64,000 nt of DNA from contig CAIUPE010000054.1 of the NCBI GenBank assembly GCA_903900975.1, positions 47,960 to 111,959 of the forward strand, in the 5' to 3' direction. Position 1 is the first letter of the stretch, and every line of letters starts with the position of its first letter. The translations under genes and the position numbers were made by a program. The notes beneath the pieces are model-generated. The model searched no databases. It had not been told where the DNA came from and worked only from the letters and a program-made list of their open reading frames with translations. Positions 41,583 to 50,707 of the stretch are shown here, one piece after another. Origin of the DNA: an uncultured Hyphomicrobiales bacterium (GTDB taxonomy: Bacteria; Pseudomonadota; Alphaproteobacteria; Rhizobiales; Beijerinckiaceae).

Positions 41583-42329
41583 ATGGCCGGTCATTCAAAG
41601 TTCAAAAACATCATGCACCGCAAAGGCAAACAGGACGCGGTGCGTTCCAAGATGTTCGCGAAATTTGCACGCGAAATATTGGTTTCTGCCAAACTCGGCT
41701 TGCCTGACCCGGCCATGAATCCCCGCCTGCGCGCCGCCATTCAAGCCGCTCGCGCTGAAAACATGCCGAAAGATAATATCGAGCGCGCGATTAAGAAGGC
41801 CTCCGGTAGCGACGCTGAGAATTACGAAGAAATCCGCTATGAGGGCTACGCACCGGGTGGCGTGGCTGTGATCGTCGAGGCGCTGACCGATAACCGCAAC
41901 CGGACGGCACCCGAAGTCCGCTCTTATTTCTCGAAATCAGGCGGCGCGCTGGCTGAAACCGGTGCTGTGTCCTTCATGTTCGACCGCATCGGCGTGATCG
42001 AATTCGACACCAAAGTCGCCACCGAAGACCAGATGATGGAAGCAGCCATCGAGGCCGGTGCCGACGATGTGGCCACTTCCGAGGACGGCCATGAAGTTGT
42101 CACCACGCTTGAATCCTTGCGTGATGTCGCCAAGGCATTGGAAGAAAAATTCGGCGAGCCACGCAAAACCGGCATGGTCTGGCGCGCGCAGAACATGATC
42201 GCAGTAGATGATGAAGCGGGCGAGAAGATCATGAAGCTTCTCGACAATTTGGAAGACAGCGACGACGTACAGAACGTCTACTCGAATGCTGAATTTTCCG
42301 ACGCGTTGCTGGCAAAGCTAAGCGGATGA
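41583..42329 (+). CDS. yebC: YebC/PmpR family protein
   Basis: This 248-residue protein opens with [18 protein letters not shown], followed by [16 protein letters not shown] and a C-terminal domain typical of YebC. The family has been described as transcription regulators and, more recently, as translation factors that help ribosomes at proline stretches. It normally precedes ruvC; here an AT-rich insert intervenes immediately after its stop. Confidence 0.96.
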   Translation: MAGHSKFKNIMHRKGKQDAVRSKMFAKFAREILVSAKLGLPDPAMNPRLRAAIQAARAENMPKDNIERAIKKASGSDAENYEEIRYEGYAPGGVAVIVEALTDNRNRTAPEVRSYFSKSGGALAETGAVSFMFDRIGVIEFDTKVATEDQMMEAAIEAGADDVATSEDGHEVVTTLESLRDVAKALEEKFGEPRKTGMVWRAQNMIAVDDEAGEKIMKLLDNLEDSDDVQNVYSNAEFSDALLAKLSG

Positions 42330-42680
42330 TTATTTTATCTTTGAAGGTCCGACCGCGCTAAGTACCCTATCGATTAGCGGCAGAACGCCATCAATTCCAC
42401 ACCGTTCTGCCAATACAAAAATAAGCAACGTTTCGATACAGCCGATAATAATTGGACCAGCGATATTTTGCATTATTGTAAAAAATTCAAAATCAACGAT
42501 TATCAGTAAAACTAAAATCCAAATAAAGCGCTCTTCGTTTCTATCATTTCTTTCCGATTCATAATTTCTCGTCAGGATAGAAACCTGTTCAGAGGTCTTA
42601 TCTTCGAAAGGATTAGGTTGCTCTGAATTTATTAGCGCTTCGAAATCCTCAGTTGGATCGAAGTCTTTCTTGCCAGTCAT
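42330..42680 (-). CDS. Small two-helix membrane protein paired with a Panacea protein
   Basis: This 116-residue protein has a charged soluble N-terminal half (about 1-52) and two hydrophobic helices (about 52-70, FIWILVLLIIVDFEFFTIM, and about 73-92, AGPIIIGCIETLLIFVLAER), then a short tail LPLIDRVLSAVG. I do not recognise a family with a known function. The ATG at 42680 lies inside the end of the Panacea gene, giving a 32-base overlap; GTG at 42689 is an alternative start. The local base composition is strikingly AT-rich (27-47% GC per 60-base line between 42361 and 42600). A toxin role is inference from its partner. Confidence 0.7.
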   Translation of the reverse strand: MTGKKDFDPTEDFEALINSEQPNPFEDKTSEQVSILTRNYESERNDRNEERFIWILVLLIIVDFEFFTIMQNIAGPIIIGCIETLLIFVLAERCGIDGVLPLIDRVLSAVGPSKIK

Positions 42681-43104
42681 TAAATTCACTCAAAATTGAT
42701 TCAGTTGGAATTAACTGCCCGCGCTTCCCAGGAAGGTAGCTTTTAATCCACGCGCCATTCGGTCTATGCGTGAACTCAACCAGCTGTCCGGCGGTCATCG
42801 ACTTAGTCGCATTCACAGCGCCCGAAATATAACCGTATTCAGTGCTATCGGGATCGGGAAGCGCGACGGAATGAAAAACATTTCTAATCTTATTCGACCC
42901 AAATCCCTTAACGTGGTGATAAAGCTTGGCCACCACAGGACCAAAATCCCACGCTTCAAACGGCTCTTCAACGAGCGGTTGACCTAAACTGCCAACATGC
43001 GCCATGTGAGCAATATAAAGAATTTTCTGAAGCTCAAGATTTGTAAGCTCCCAATTGCGAATTTCACAGGCCAGACGAGCGGCGGACAAACTGGAAACAG
43101 CCAT
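42649..43104 (-). CDS. Panacea / SocA-like (DUF4065) domain protein, probable antitoxin
   Basis: This 151-residue protein fits the Panacea/DUF4065 pattern: LTNLELQKILYIAHMAHVG, EPFEAWDFGPVVAKLYHHVK, and a C-terminal half ending in STESILSEF-like IPTESILSEF. The domain occurs in SocA of Caulobacter and in antitoxins paired with many unrelated toxins. GGAGG lies six bases before the ATG, a strong ribosome site. It overlaps the downstream membrane-protein gene, so the two are translationally coupled. It lies in an AT-rich insert between yebC and ruvC. Confidence 0.85.
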   Translation of the reverse strand: MAVSSLSAARLACEIRNWELTNLELQKILYIAHMAHVGSLGQPLVEEPFEAWDFGPVVAKLYHHVKGFGSNKIRNVFHSVALPDPDSTEYGYISGAVNATKSMTAGQLVEFTHRPNGAWIKSYLPGKRGQLIPTESILSEFNDWQERLRSN

Positions 43105-43196
43105 ATCAAACCTCCAATCGTTGAGGAGAATTTCTCAATACCACTTTCTCATCAAATTGTGAATCAACCCTAACGTGTATTTTGAGGTACTAACCA

Positions 43197-43697
43197 ATGC
43201 CCATCATCCGTATTCTTGGCATTGATCCCGGCCTGCGGAATACCGGCTGGGGTATCATTGAGCAGGATGGGTCAAAGCTGCATTTTATCGCCTGCGGCAC
43301 CATCAAATCCGATGAAAAGCGCGAGCTTTCTGAGCGGTTGCGCCAGCTTCATGATGGATTGCAGGGCGTGATGACCTCCTTCACCCCCGATGAGGTGGCG
43401 GTTGAGGAAACTTTCGTCAATAAAGATGCGCGGGCGACGCTTAAACTCGGCCAAGCGCGAGGTATTGCGATGCTGGTTCCAGCCCTTGCGGGGCTTTCGG
43501 TCGGTGAATATGCGCCTAATCTCGTCAAAAAGACGATTGTAGGTTCGGGACACGCCGATAAAGACCAGATTCACATGATGGTGAAGGTGCTGCTGCCGAA
43601 ATCCGACGCCAAAACGCCAGACGCCGCCGATGCCTTGGCGATCGCGTTGACGCATGCGCAACATCGCGGCCCAAAAGCGAGGATTGCCAGGCTTTAA
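43197..43697 (+). CDS. ruvC: Holliday junction resolvase RuvC
   Basis: This 166-residue endonuclease has the acidic catalytic residues in [13 protein letters not shown] (Asp10), [12 protein letters not shown] (Glu) and [14 protein letters not shown] (Asp pair). [11 protein letters not shown] is also conserved. It cuts Holliday junctions in concert with RuvAB. It is separated from ruvA by a PaiB-type gene. Confidence 0.97.
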   Translation: MPIIRILGIDPGLRNTGWGIIEQDGSKLHFIACGTIKSDEKRELSERLRQLHDGLQGVMTSFTPDEVAVEETFVNKDARATLKLGQARGIAMLVPALAGLSVGEYAPNLVKKTIVGSGHADKDQIHMMVKVLLPKSDAKTPDAADALAIALTHAQHRGPKARIARL

Positions 43698-43760
43698 GCG
43701 TTTTACTCAGGCCGAATCCTTCTATATTCTGGTTTCGTTCTCCTCGTTTAAAGGCCTCCT

Positions 43761-44420
43761 ATGTATCAGCCACCGCATTTTCATGAAGACGCGCCAGCCC
43801 AGCAGCACGCCTTGATCCGCGCGTTTCCGCTGGGATTATTGGTCACGCATGGTGCAAGTGGCCTTCTAGCCAATGCCATTCCGTTTCTGATCGATCCCGA
43901 GGCGGGTGAAAACGGGGTGCTGCGCTGCCATGTCGCGCGCGCCAATCTGCAATGGAAAGAGCTTGAAGGGTTAAGCGAGGTTCTGGTCGTTTTCCAAGGC
44001 GCGCAGCATTACATCACGCCCGGCTGGTACGAGACGAAGCGGGAAACCGGTAAGGTTGTGCCCACCTGGAATTACACCATGGTGCAGGTGCGGGGCGTTC
44101 CCCGCATCATGGACAATGCCGAATGGCTCGGCCGTCAGATCCGCGATCTCACCGAGATGATGGAAGGCGCATACCCGAAGCCTTGGGCGGTGGATGACGC
44201 GCCCGCTTCCTTTATTGACGCGCAAGTGCGCGGCATTGTCGGCATCGAGATTGAAATCACCTCCATCACCGGCAAATGGAAGGTCAGCCAAAACCGCAAC
44301 GAGGCGGATCGCACAGGCGTTATCGCAGGGCTTGAAGCGCTGACCGATGACGAAGCACAGGCGATGGCCGGTCTCGTTGCCGATAAACTGAATCATTCGA
44401 AAAAGGACAGTTCCCTATGA
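43761..44420 (+). CDS. PaiB-type FMN-binding protein
   Basis: This 219-residue protein matches the FMN-binding negative regulator family (PaiB): [11 protein letters not shown] at the start, [50 protein letters not shown] and [16 protein letters not shown]. Bacillus PaiB represses sporulation and protease genes; most relatives are flavin-split-barrel proteins of unknown role. It sits between ruvC and ruvA and overlaps ruvA by four bases. Confidence 0.9.
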   Translation: MYQPPHFHEDAPAQQHALIRAFPLGLLVTHGASGLLANAIPFLIDPEAGENGVLRCHVARANLQWKELEGLSEVLVVFQGAQHYITPGWYETKRETGKVVPTWNYTMVQVRGVPRIMDNAEWLGRQIRDLTEMMEGAYPKPWAVDDAPASFIDAQVRGIVGIEIEITSITGKWKVSQNRNEADRTGVIAGLEALTDDEAQAMAGLVADKLNHSKKDSSL

Positions 44421-45031
44421 TCGGCAAACTCAAGGGAACCGTTGACGGCATCGGTGAAGATCACGCGATCGTGGATGTGCATGGCGTGGGCTATGTCGTG
44501 CAGGCCTCGAGCCGCACTTTGCAGGGTCTGCACAATGGCGAGGCAGTGGTTCTTTTCATCGAAACCCAAGTGCGGGAGGATGCCATCCGGCTGTTTGGTT
44601 TTGTCGCCGAGCAGGAGCGCGAATGGTTCAGGCTTTTACAAAGCGTGCAGGGCGTGGGCGCCAAAGTGGCGCTGGCCATTTTATCCATCATGACGGGCGG
44701 CGAGATTGCGACGGCTATCGGTACCGGCGACAAGGCCATGGTCGCGCGCGCGCCGGGCGTTGGCCCCAAACTCGCCCAGCGCATCGTGTCCGAGCTGAAG
44801 GATAAATCGCCCGCTTTGACGGGGATTGATCTCGGCCTCTCCGCCTTCTCCACCTCCGTGTCTGATCGCGCGGCACCAAAGCCGGTGGCTGATGCGGTTT
44901 CGGCGCTTTCCAATCTCGGCTATCCGCAAGCCCATGCGATGACGGCGATTGCGGCCGCGGTTAAAGCCTTGGGCGATGGGGCCGAAACCTCGGCGCTAAT
45001 CCGCTTCGGGCTGAAGGAGTTGGCGAAATGA
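44417..45031 (+). CDS. ruvA: Holliday junction branch migration protein RuvA
   Basis: This 204-residue protein has the N-terminal OB fold ([36 protein letters not shown]), the HhH domain ([36 protein letters not shown]) and the C-terminal domain III ([19 protein letters not shown]) that binds RuvB. ATGA overlaps join it to the neighbours on both sides. Confidence 0.96.
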   Translation: MIGKLKGTVDGIGEDHAIVDVHGVGYVVQASSRTLQGLHNGEAVVLFIETQVREDAIRLFGFVAEQEREWFRLLQSVQGVGAKVALAILSIMTGGEIATAIGTGDKAMVARAPGVGPKLAQRIVSELKDKSPALTGIDLGLSAFSTSVSDRAAPKPVADAVSALSNLGYPQAHAMTAIAAAVKALGDGAETSALIRFGLKELAK

Positions 45032-46065
45032 CCCGCCCCGGATTGCTCAATGCTGAAAAGCGCGAGGATGATCTCGATACCTCGTTGCGCCCGCAGGTGC
45101 TGGCTGATTTTACCGGCCAAGCCGCCGCGCGCGCCAATCTCAAAATATTTATTGAGGCTGCCAAAGCGCGCAAAGATGCACTGGACCATGTTTTGTTTGT
45201 CGGGCCCCCGGGCTTGGGCAAAACCACACTGGCGCAGATTGTGGCGCGTGAATTGGGCGTCAATTTCCGCTCTACCTCCGGCCCTGTTATCGCCAAAGCC
45301 GGTGATCTTGCCGCCCAGCTTACCAATCTCGAAGAACGCGATGTGCTGTTCATCGATGAAATCCATCGGCTGAACCCCGCGGTCGAGGAAATTCTCTATC
45401 CGGCGATGGAGGATTTTCAGCTTGATCTGATCATTGGCGAGGGGCCTGCGGCGCGCTCGGTCAAGATTGATCTCGCCAAATTCACCTTGATCGGCGCCAC
45501 CACGCGGGCAGGCCTGCTCACAACCCCGCTTCGAGATCGTTTCGGCATTCCGGTTCGGTTGAATTTTTATACCGTCGAAGAATTGGATCTCATCGTGCGC
45601 CGTGGCGCGCGGGTCTTGGGCGTGCCGATGACCGATGAAGGCGCCAACGAGATCGCCAAACGCGCGCGCGGAACGCCCCGCATCGCGGGTCGCCTCTTGC
45701 GCCGCGTGCGCGATTTTGCCGTGGTGGATGGTAACGCTACCGTCACGCGTGACATCGCCGATAAAGCGCTCGGCATGCTCGATGTCGACGGCATCGGGCT
45801 CGACATTATGGATCAGCGCTATCTCAATCAGGTCGCGGTCAATTTTGGCGGTGGTCCGGTCGGCATCGAGACGATTGCCGCAGCCTTATCCGAACCACGT
45901 GACGCGATTGAGGATATTATCGAGCCCTATTTGATCCAACAGGGCTTTTTGCAGCGCACCCCGCGCGGCCGTGTGCTGACGGCAGCGGCCTTCCGGCATT
46001 TGGGCCTAACGGAGCCCAAGCGCGAAATGCCGCAATTCGGGCTGTTCGTGGATGAGGGGGAGTAG
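45028..46065 (+). CDS. ruvB: Holliday junction branch migration DNA helicase RuvB
   Basis: This 345-residue AAA+ motor has Walker [13 protein letters not shown], Walker [17 protein letters not shown], the sensor [16 protein letters not shown] with the arginine finger region, and a C-terminal winged helix ([19 protein letters not shown]). It drives branch migration on RuvA. Length is normal. Confidence 0.98.
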   Translation: MTRPGLLNAEKREDDLDTSLRPQVLADFTGQAAARANLKIFIEAAKARKDALDHVLFVGPPGLGKTTLAQIVARELGVNFRSTSGPVIAKAGDLAAQLTNLEERDVLFIDEIHRLNPAVEEILYPAMEDFQLDLIIGEGPAARSVKIDLAKFTLIGATTRAGLLTTPLRDRFGIPVRLNFYTVEELDLIVRRGARVLGVPMTDEGANEIAKRARGTPRIAGRLLRRVRDFAVVDGNATVTRDIADKALGMLDVDGIGLDIMDQRYLNQVAVNFGGGPVGIETIAAALSEPRDAIEDIIEPYLIQQGFLQRTPRGRVLTAAAFRHLGLTEPKREMPQFGLFVDEGE

Positions 46066-46066
46066 G

Positions 46067-46459
46067 GTGAAGCACTCCCTTCCCATTCGTATCTATTACG
46101 AAGACACAGATTTTTCCGGCGTAGTCTATCACGCATCCTATCTCCGATTTCTGGAGCGCGGGCGAACGGAATTGTTGCGCGATTATGGCGTCCATCAAGC
46201 CGCCCTGCATAGCGACGAACAGGCGCTTGCTTTCGCCGTGCGCCGGATGACGATTGATTGGCTCAAGCCCGCCAAAATGGATGATCTCGTCACCGTTGAA
46301 ACCCGCGTTGCCGAGCTTCGCGGCGCTTCGCTGGTGCTTCACCAGAGCATCGTGTTGGAAGATCGGCTTTTGCTTACGGCTGAGGTTTTGGTGGCCTTGG
46401 TTCAAGGCGGCAAACCTGCACGCCTTACACAAGCATTGCGGGAAAAACTGGCCGGTTGA
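46067..46459 (+). CDS. ybgC: Tol-Pal system acyl-CoA thioesterase YbgC
   Basis: This 130-residue hotdog enzyme has the family motif IRIYYEDTDFSGVVYHASYL with the catalytic Asp (Asp15) and RFLERGRTELLRDYGV. YbgC acts on acyl-CoA and normally heads the tol-pal operon. I chose the GTG at 46067 because a purine-rich GAGGGGGAG lies directly upstream; the ATG at 46052 would overlap ruvB. It follows ruvB by one base. Confidence 0.92.
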   Translation: MKHSLPIRIYYEDTDFSGVVYHASYLRFLERGRTELLRDYGVHQAALHSDEQALAFAVRRMTIDWLKPAKMDDLVTVETRVAELRGASLVLHQSIVLEDRLLLTAEVLVALVQGGKPARLTQALREKLAG

Positions 46460-46668
46460 TGGGCGTCAGAATGGCCAATGCCATGCTTTGGTAACCCATT
46501 ATTAACGTTGATGATGTCTTAACACAGAGGATAAAGGCCCGGGTTAACCGGGTCTGATTCGGTTTGGCCCTTGTTTCGCCTAATTTTTACGCGACGGAGG
46601 GTAACGCCGACAGGCTCAAGCCTTAGACCGCCCGTTTCGTGACGCCGTAGTGAGGGATCAGGAAAATC

Positions 46669-47373
46669 ATGGATGCAACCGATATTGTCGCCGCATCGAG
46701 CGACGTCACGTTATGGACGATGTTCTGGCAGGCGGCATTTGCCGTTAAACTTGTGATGCTGGGTCTGCTGGGTGCCTCGGTTTGGTGCTGGGGCATCATT
46801 ATCGACAAGTCCTTTCTCTATGCCCGCACCCAGAATGCGATGGATCGTTTTGAGGACGTCTTCTGGTCCGGCCAGTCGTTAGACGACCTTTATGCCACGT
46901 TGAAAGACCGCGAAACGCACGATATGGCCGCTGTCTTTATGTCGGCGATGGGCGAATGGAAGCGTTCCTTGCAAGCCTCTGGCAGTTCATTCGTTAATCT
47001 TGCCCAGCGCATCGACAAAGTGTTGGATGTTACGATCCAGCGCGAAGTGGGCCGGCTCGAATCAAAATTACTGGTGCTGGCTACGATCGGTGCATCCGCT
47101 CCATTTGTTGGACTATTCGGCACGGTTTGGGGCATTATGACCGCCTTCCGCTCGATCGCCGCCTCTAAAAATACCTCGCTGGCCGTGGTTGCCCCGGGTA
47201 TCGCGGAAGCCTTGTTTGCAACCGCCATCGGACTTTTTGCCGCAATTCCAGCTGTTATTGCCTATAACTGGCTACAGGCGCGTGCCGCCAAGCAGCAGGC
47301 ACGGCTTGAAGGATTTGCCGATGAATTCTCAGCAATCCTGTCACGTCACATCGACGAACGCATTCAGAACTGA
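46669..47373 (+). CDS. tolQ: Tol-Pal system protein TolQ
   Basis: This 234-residue ExbB/TolQ family protein has three membrane helices, with LATIGASAPFVGLFGTVWGI and VAPGIAEALFATAIGLFAAIPAVI. With TolR it forms the proton-driven motor that energises TolA during cell constriction. The 209 bases between ybgC and tolQ contain no gene but could hold a promoter. Confidence 0.96.
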   Translation: MDATDIVAASSDVTLWTMFWQAAFAVKLVMLGLLGASVWCWGIIIDKSFLYARTQNAMDRFEDVFWSGQSLDDLYATLKDRETHDMAAVFMSAMGEWKRSLQASGSSFVNLAQRIDKVLDVTIQREVGRLESKLLVLATIGASAPFVGLFGTVWGIMTAFRSIAASKNTSLAVVAPGIAEALFATAIGLFAAIPAVIAYNWLQARAAKQQARLEGFADEFSAILSRHIDERIQN

Positions 47374-47387
47374 GGGGGTAGCACGCT

Positions 47388-47843
47388 ATGGCGATGGCAG
47401 CAGCTGCTCCGAGCGGCGGAGGCGGAAGGCGCGGTAGACGCGGTGGGCGTAAGCATCGCCCGATGTCCGAAATCAACATGACACCGTTCATTGACGTCAT
47501 GTTGGTGCTTTTAATCATTTTCATGGTCGCGGCACCCTTGCTCACGACTGGCGTGGCGCTCGATTTGCCACAGACCTCGGCCGCAGCGCTTAACGCCGAC
47601 AAGCCGCCTTTGATTGTTTCGCTCAAAGGGGACGGCAAACTCTATTTGATGGACACCGAAATCACGCTGACGGATCTGCTGCCAAAATTGCAGGCGATTG
47701 CCAAAACCGGACCCGATGAACGTATTTTTGTTCGGGGTGACAAAGCCATTGCCTACGGCAAAGTGGCCGAGTTGATGGCGACACTTACGGCTGCAGGTTA
47801 CAAAAAAGTAGCCCTCGTCAACGAACCTATGGCTCAGAAATAA
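47388..47843 (+). CDS. tolR: Tol-Pal system protein TolR
   Basis: This 151-residue ExbD/TolR protein has a basic N-terminus, one membrane helix with the ion-conducting Asp in INMTPFIDVMLVLLIIFMVA, and a periplasmic domain with IFVRGDKAIAYGKVAELMATL. It lies 14 bases after tolQ. Confidence 0.96.
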   Translation: MAMAAAAPSGGGGRRGRRGGRKHRPMSEINMTPFIDVMLVLLIIFMVAAPLLTTGVALDLPQTSAAALNADKPPLIVSLKGDGKLYLMDTEITLTDLLPKLQAIAKTGPDERIFVRGDKAIAYGKVAELMATLTAAGYKKVALVNEPMAQK

Positions 47844-47856
47844 GGGATCATCGGCG

Positions 47857-48864
47857 GTGAAGATCAATTGGTCCGAGCCTGGTATTCCTCTGTCCGCAGC
47901 GATTCATGCGGGGCTTTTGCTCGCCACGTTGGTGGCTTTTTCGTCGACAACCAAATTTCAGGAACAGCCGGAATCGATTGCTGTTGAAATGGTTACGACG
48001 TCCGAGCTGAGCCAGATGACCAAGGGCGACAAGACCGTCAAAGAAGTAAAACAAGACGCCAAGATCAAAGCCGATAAGATCGCTGACGAAGAGCTGATCA
48101 AGCAGGAAACGGCGGACGCAAAAAAAGATATTCTAACGCCGCCTGCCAAGCCGCCGGAAGCGCAACCGGCGCCGGACCCAAAGCCTGCGCCTGCGCCGAC
48201 ACCACCGCCCGCGCCCACACCACCAGCGCCTGAGCCAAAGCCCGATCCCGCTCCGGCTGATTCCAAGCCCGAGGGGTTAAAGCAGGCTCCGCCGCCCAAA
48301 CCGGAGCCGAAGCCACAACCGCCGAAGGCGGAAGAGGATCCGTTGGCCAAACTGATTGATCAGGATAAAAAATCACCGCCAGCCAAGCCGGTTGAGGCGC
48401 CAAAGACTCCGACAACGGCCTTTGATCCAGCTGCGCTGCAAAAACTACTCGTATCGAAAGAGACGCCGCAAAAAATGGCTTCAACCGCCACCGAAACCTC
48501 CAAGGCATCGGCTGCGGGAACCGCAACCGGCACGGCGGCGAAATTAAGTCAAAGCCAGCTCGACCAGATTAATGGCTATATCTACAAAAAGGTAACGGAT
48601 TGCTGGAAGCTCGCCAATGTGTTTCCCGATCCCAACCGCCCGGCGCCGCAAATCCGTATCAAGCTGCGGGATGATGGTACTTTGGACGGTCCGCCAACGG
48701 TGGAGAGTCCCTCAACCGATACGTCCGGACGGGCGCTTGAAGAAAGTGCGATTCGCGCGATCAGCGGCTGCGCTGCGCCGTTTGATCTGTTGCCTAAACA
48801 GTTCAAAACCTTCTACGGAGATTGGCGCAGCGTGATTTTGAGCTTCTCCTTGAAGGATGTGTGA
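47857..48864 (+). CDS. tolA: Tol-Pal system protein TolA
   Basis: This 335-residue protein has an N-terminal membrane anchor ([16 protein letters not shown]), a charged segment, a long Pro/Ala/Lys/Glu-rich linker (about 90-190) that spans the periplasm, and a C-terminal domain (about 230-335) with [18 protein letters not shown] and [15 protein letters not shown]. It links TolQR to TolB and the outer membrane. GTG start, preceded by AAGGGA. Confidence 0.93.
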   Translation: MKINWSEPGIPLSAAIHAGLLLATLVAFSSTTKFQEQPESIAVEMVTTSELSQMTKGDKTVKEVKQDAKIKADKIADEELIKQETADAKKDILTPPAKPPEAQPAPDPKPAPAPTPPPAPTPPAPEPKPDPAPADSKPEGLKQAPPPKPEPKPQPPKAEEDPLAKLIDQDKKSPPAKPVEAPKTPTTAFDPAALQKLLVSKETPQKMASTATETSKASAAGTATGTAAKLSQSQLDQINGYIYKKVTDCWKLANVFPDPNRPAPQIRIKLRDDGTLDGPPTVESPSTDTSGRALEESAIRAISGCAAPFDLLPKQFKTFYGDWRSVILSFSLKDV

Positions 48865-48916
48865 CCATGCATGTTCGTCCCTTTTTTCTCGTCTTGTTCA
48901 ACTGAGGTCCTTTCCG

Positions 48917-50230
48917 ATGCGTCTTCCTTCTTTCGCTTTCGTCCGCGTCCTCGCTGGCCTGCTGTTGGGGTGGATGGTCACAGCCGCCCATGCAGAATTG
49001 GCGATCACGATCGACAAGGGCAATTTCCAGCCTATGCCGATTGCGATTACGGATTTTGCTGGGGCAGATCCGGAAATGAATGCACAAATCAGCGCTGTTA
49101 TTACCAATAACCTGAAGCGGTCGGGTGTGTTCCAGCCCATCGACAAGGCGGCCTTTATCGACAAGGTGACGAATTTCGACGCAACTCCGAATTTTGCATC
49201 GTGGAAAGCACTCAACGCGCAGGCCTTGGTAACAGGCCGTGTCACCAAAGATGCATCCGGCAAAATCAAAACGGAATTTAGGCTCTGGGATGTGCTATCC
49301 GGCCAGCAGATTGCCGGCCAGCAATATGTGACCGACCCAACGCTTTGGCGGCGCGTGTCGCATATTATTTCGGACGGCGTCTATACCCGCCTCACCGGTG
49401 AAAAAGGATTTTTCGATACGCATATCGTGTTTGTCGACGAGACGGGCCCGAAGGACAAGCGCATCAAGCGCCTTGCCATTATGGATCAGGATGGTGCCAA
49501 TGCGCATTATTTGACCAAGGGCGATGAATTGGCCGTTACACCGCGCTTTTCGCCGACATCCCAAGAAGTGGCCTATATGGCGTTCGGCGAAGGCGACCCC
49601 AAGGTTTACATCCTCAATATCGATACCGGACAGCGCGAAGTCGTTGGCAATTTCCCCGGTATGACCTTTTCACCCCGTTTTTCGCCCGATGGCCAGAAGG
49701 TGATCATGAGCTTGGCGCAGGGTGCCGCTTCCAACATCTACACGATGGATTTGCGCTCGCGCACCACGACACGTCTGACCGATACGCCCGCGATTGACAC
49801 CTCGCCTTCTTATTCGCCGGATGGTTCGCAAATTGTTTTTGAATCGGACCGCGGCGGCACGCAACAAGTCTATGTGATGAGCGCATCGGGCGGACCGGCT
49901 AAGCGCATTTCCTTCGGCGAAGGCGCGCGCTATTCGACGCCTGTTTGGTCGCCCAAGGGAGACTACATCGCCTTTACCCGCCAAAAAGGCGGCGCTTTTG
50001 GCATCGGAATCATGAAGCCCGATGGTTCAGGCGAACGCATCCTCACTGAGGGTTTTCATAATGAAGGCCCGACTTGGGCGCCCAATGGCCGCTATCTGAT
50101 GTTCTTCCGCGATCAAGGCGGCGCGGCCGGGGCGAAGATCTTTATGGTCGACGTGACCGGTCGGGTAGAAATTCCGGTGCCGACGCCTTCTTATGGGTCT
50201 GATCCCGCTTGGTCGCCTTTATTGAACTGA
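48917..50230 (+). CDS. tolB: Tol-Pal system beta-propeller protein TolB
   Basis: This 437-residue periplasmic protein has a signal peptide (cleavage likely after AAHA), an N-terminal alpha/beta domain ([20 protein letters not shown]) and a six-bladed propeller with repeated [26 protein letters not shown] and [14 protein letters not shown] motifs. TolB bridges TolA and Pal. I chose the ATG at 48917 where the signal begins; GAGGT lies upstream. Pal does not follow. Confidence 0.96.
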   Translation: MRLPSFAFVRVLAGLLLGWMVTAAHAELAITIDKGNFQPMPIAITDFAGADPEMNAQISAVITNNLKRSGVFQPIDKAAFIDKVTNFDATPNFASWKALNAQALVTGRVTKDASGKIKTEFRLWDVLSGQQIAGQQYVTDPTLWRRVSHIISDGVYTRLTGEKGFFDTHIVFVDETGPKDKRIKRLAIMDQDGANAHYLTKGDELAVTPRFSPTSQEVAYMAFGEGDPKVYILNIDTGQREVVGNFPGMTFSPRFSPDGQKVIMSLAQGAASNIYTMDLRSRTTTRLTDTPAIDTSPSYSPDGSQIVFESDRGGTQQVYVMSASGGPAKRISFGEGARYSTPVWSPKGDYIAFTRQKGGAFGIGIMKPDGSGERILTEGFHNEGPTWAPNGRYLMFFRDQGGAAGAKIFMVDVTGRVEIPVPTPSYGSDPAWSPLLN

Positions 50231-50240
50231 GGAGCAGCCG

Positions 50241-50627
50241 ATGACCCGCCGTCTAATTTCCACCGGCTCGATTTTCGAGAAAAATTTCGGCTATTCACGC
50301 GCGGTGGTGGAAGGCGACCTGGTCTATGTCTCAGGCACCACGGGCTATGATTACGCCATGATGACGATGCCGGAAGATGCAGCTGAGCAGACGCGGAATA
50401 TTTTTAAAACCATCGCCAATGTGCTGCATGAGGCGGGATCTTCGATGGCGCACATTGTTCGTGCGCAATATTTTGTGACCGACCGCAATTATTGCGAGCC
50501 CGTGCTCGGCGTATGTGGCGAGGTGTTGGGTGATATTCGCCCGGCGGCAGGAATTTATGTAGTTGCAGGATTGCTGAAGCCTGAGATGAAGGTCGAGATT
50601 GAGGTTACGGCGCGGGTGAAATCCTAA
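50241..50627 (+). CDS. RidA family protein (YjgF/YER057c/UK114)
   Basis: This 128-residue protein is a RidA superfamily member: FGYSRAVVEGDLVYVSGTTGYD, TRNIFKTIANVLHEAGSSMAHIVRAQYFVTD, and RPAAGIYVVAGLLKPEMKVEIE with the conserved Arg. RidA deaminates reactive enamine/imine intermediates; this subgroup is not RidA proper. It sits ten bases after tolB, where pal is usual. A bidirectional terminator follows. Confidence 0.88.
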   Translation: MTRRLISTGSIFEKNFGYSRAVVEGDLVYVSGTTGYDYAMMTMPEDAAEQTRNIFKTIANVLHEAGSSMAHIVRAQYFVTDRNYCEPVLGVCGEVLGDIRPAAGIYVVAGLLKPEMKVEIEVTARVKS

Positions 50628-50647
50628 GTAATTGACCCGTTTAAATT

Positions 50648-50683
50648 AAAAACGCCCGCCGAAGCGATTCGGCGGGCGTTTTT
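50648..50683. terminator. Bidirectional terminator between ridA-type gene and acnA
   Basis: A 16-bp near-perfect stem AAAAACGCCCGCCGAA/TTCGGCGGGCGTTTTT with loop GCGA. T-runs on both strands fit the convergent genes on either side. Confidence 0.93.
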
Positions 50684-50707
50684 AGTCACTAGCTCTGCTA
50701 CCAGCCC

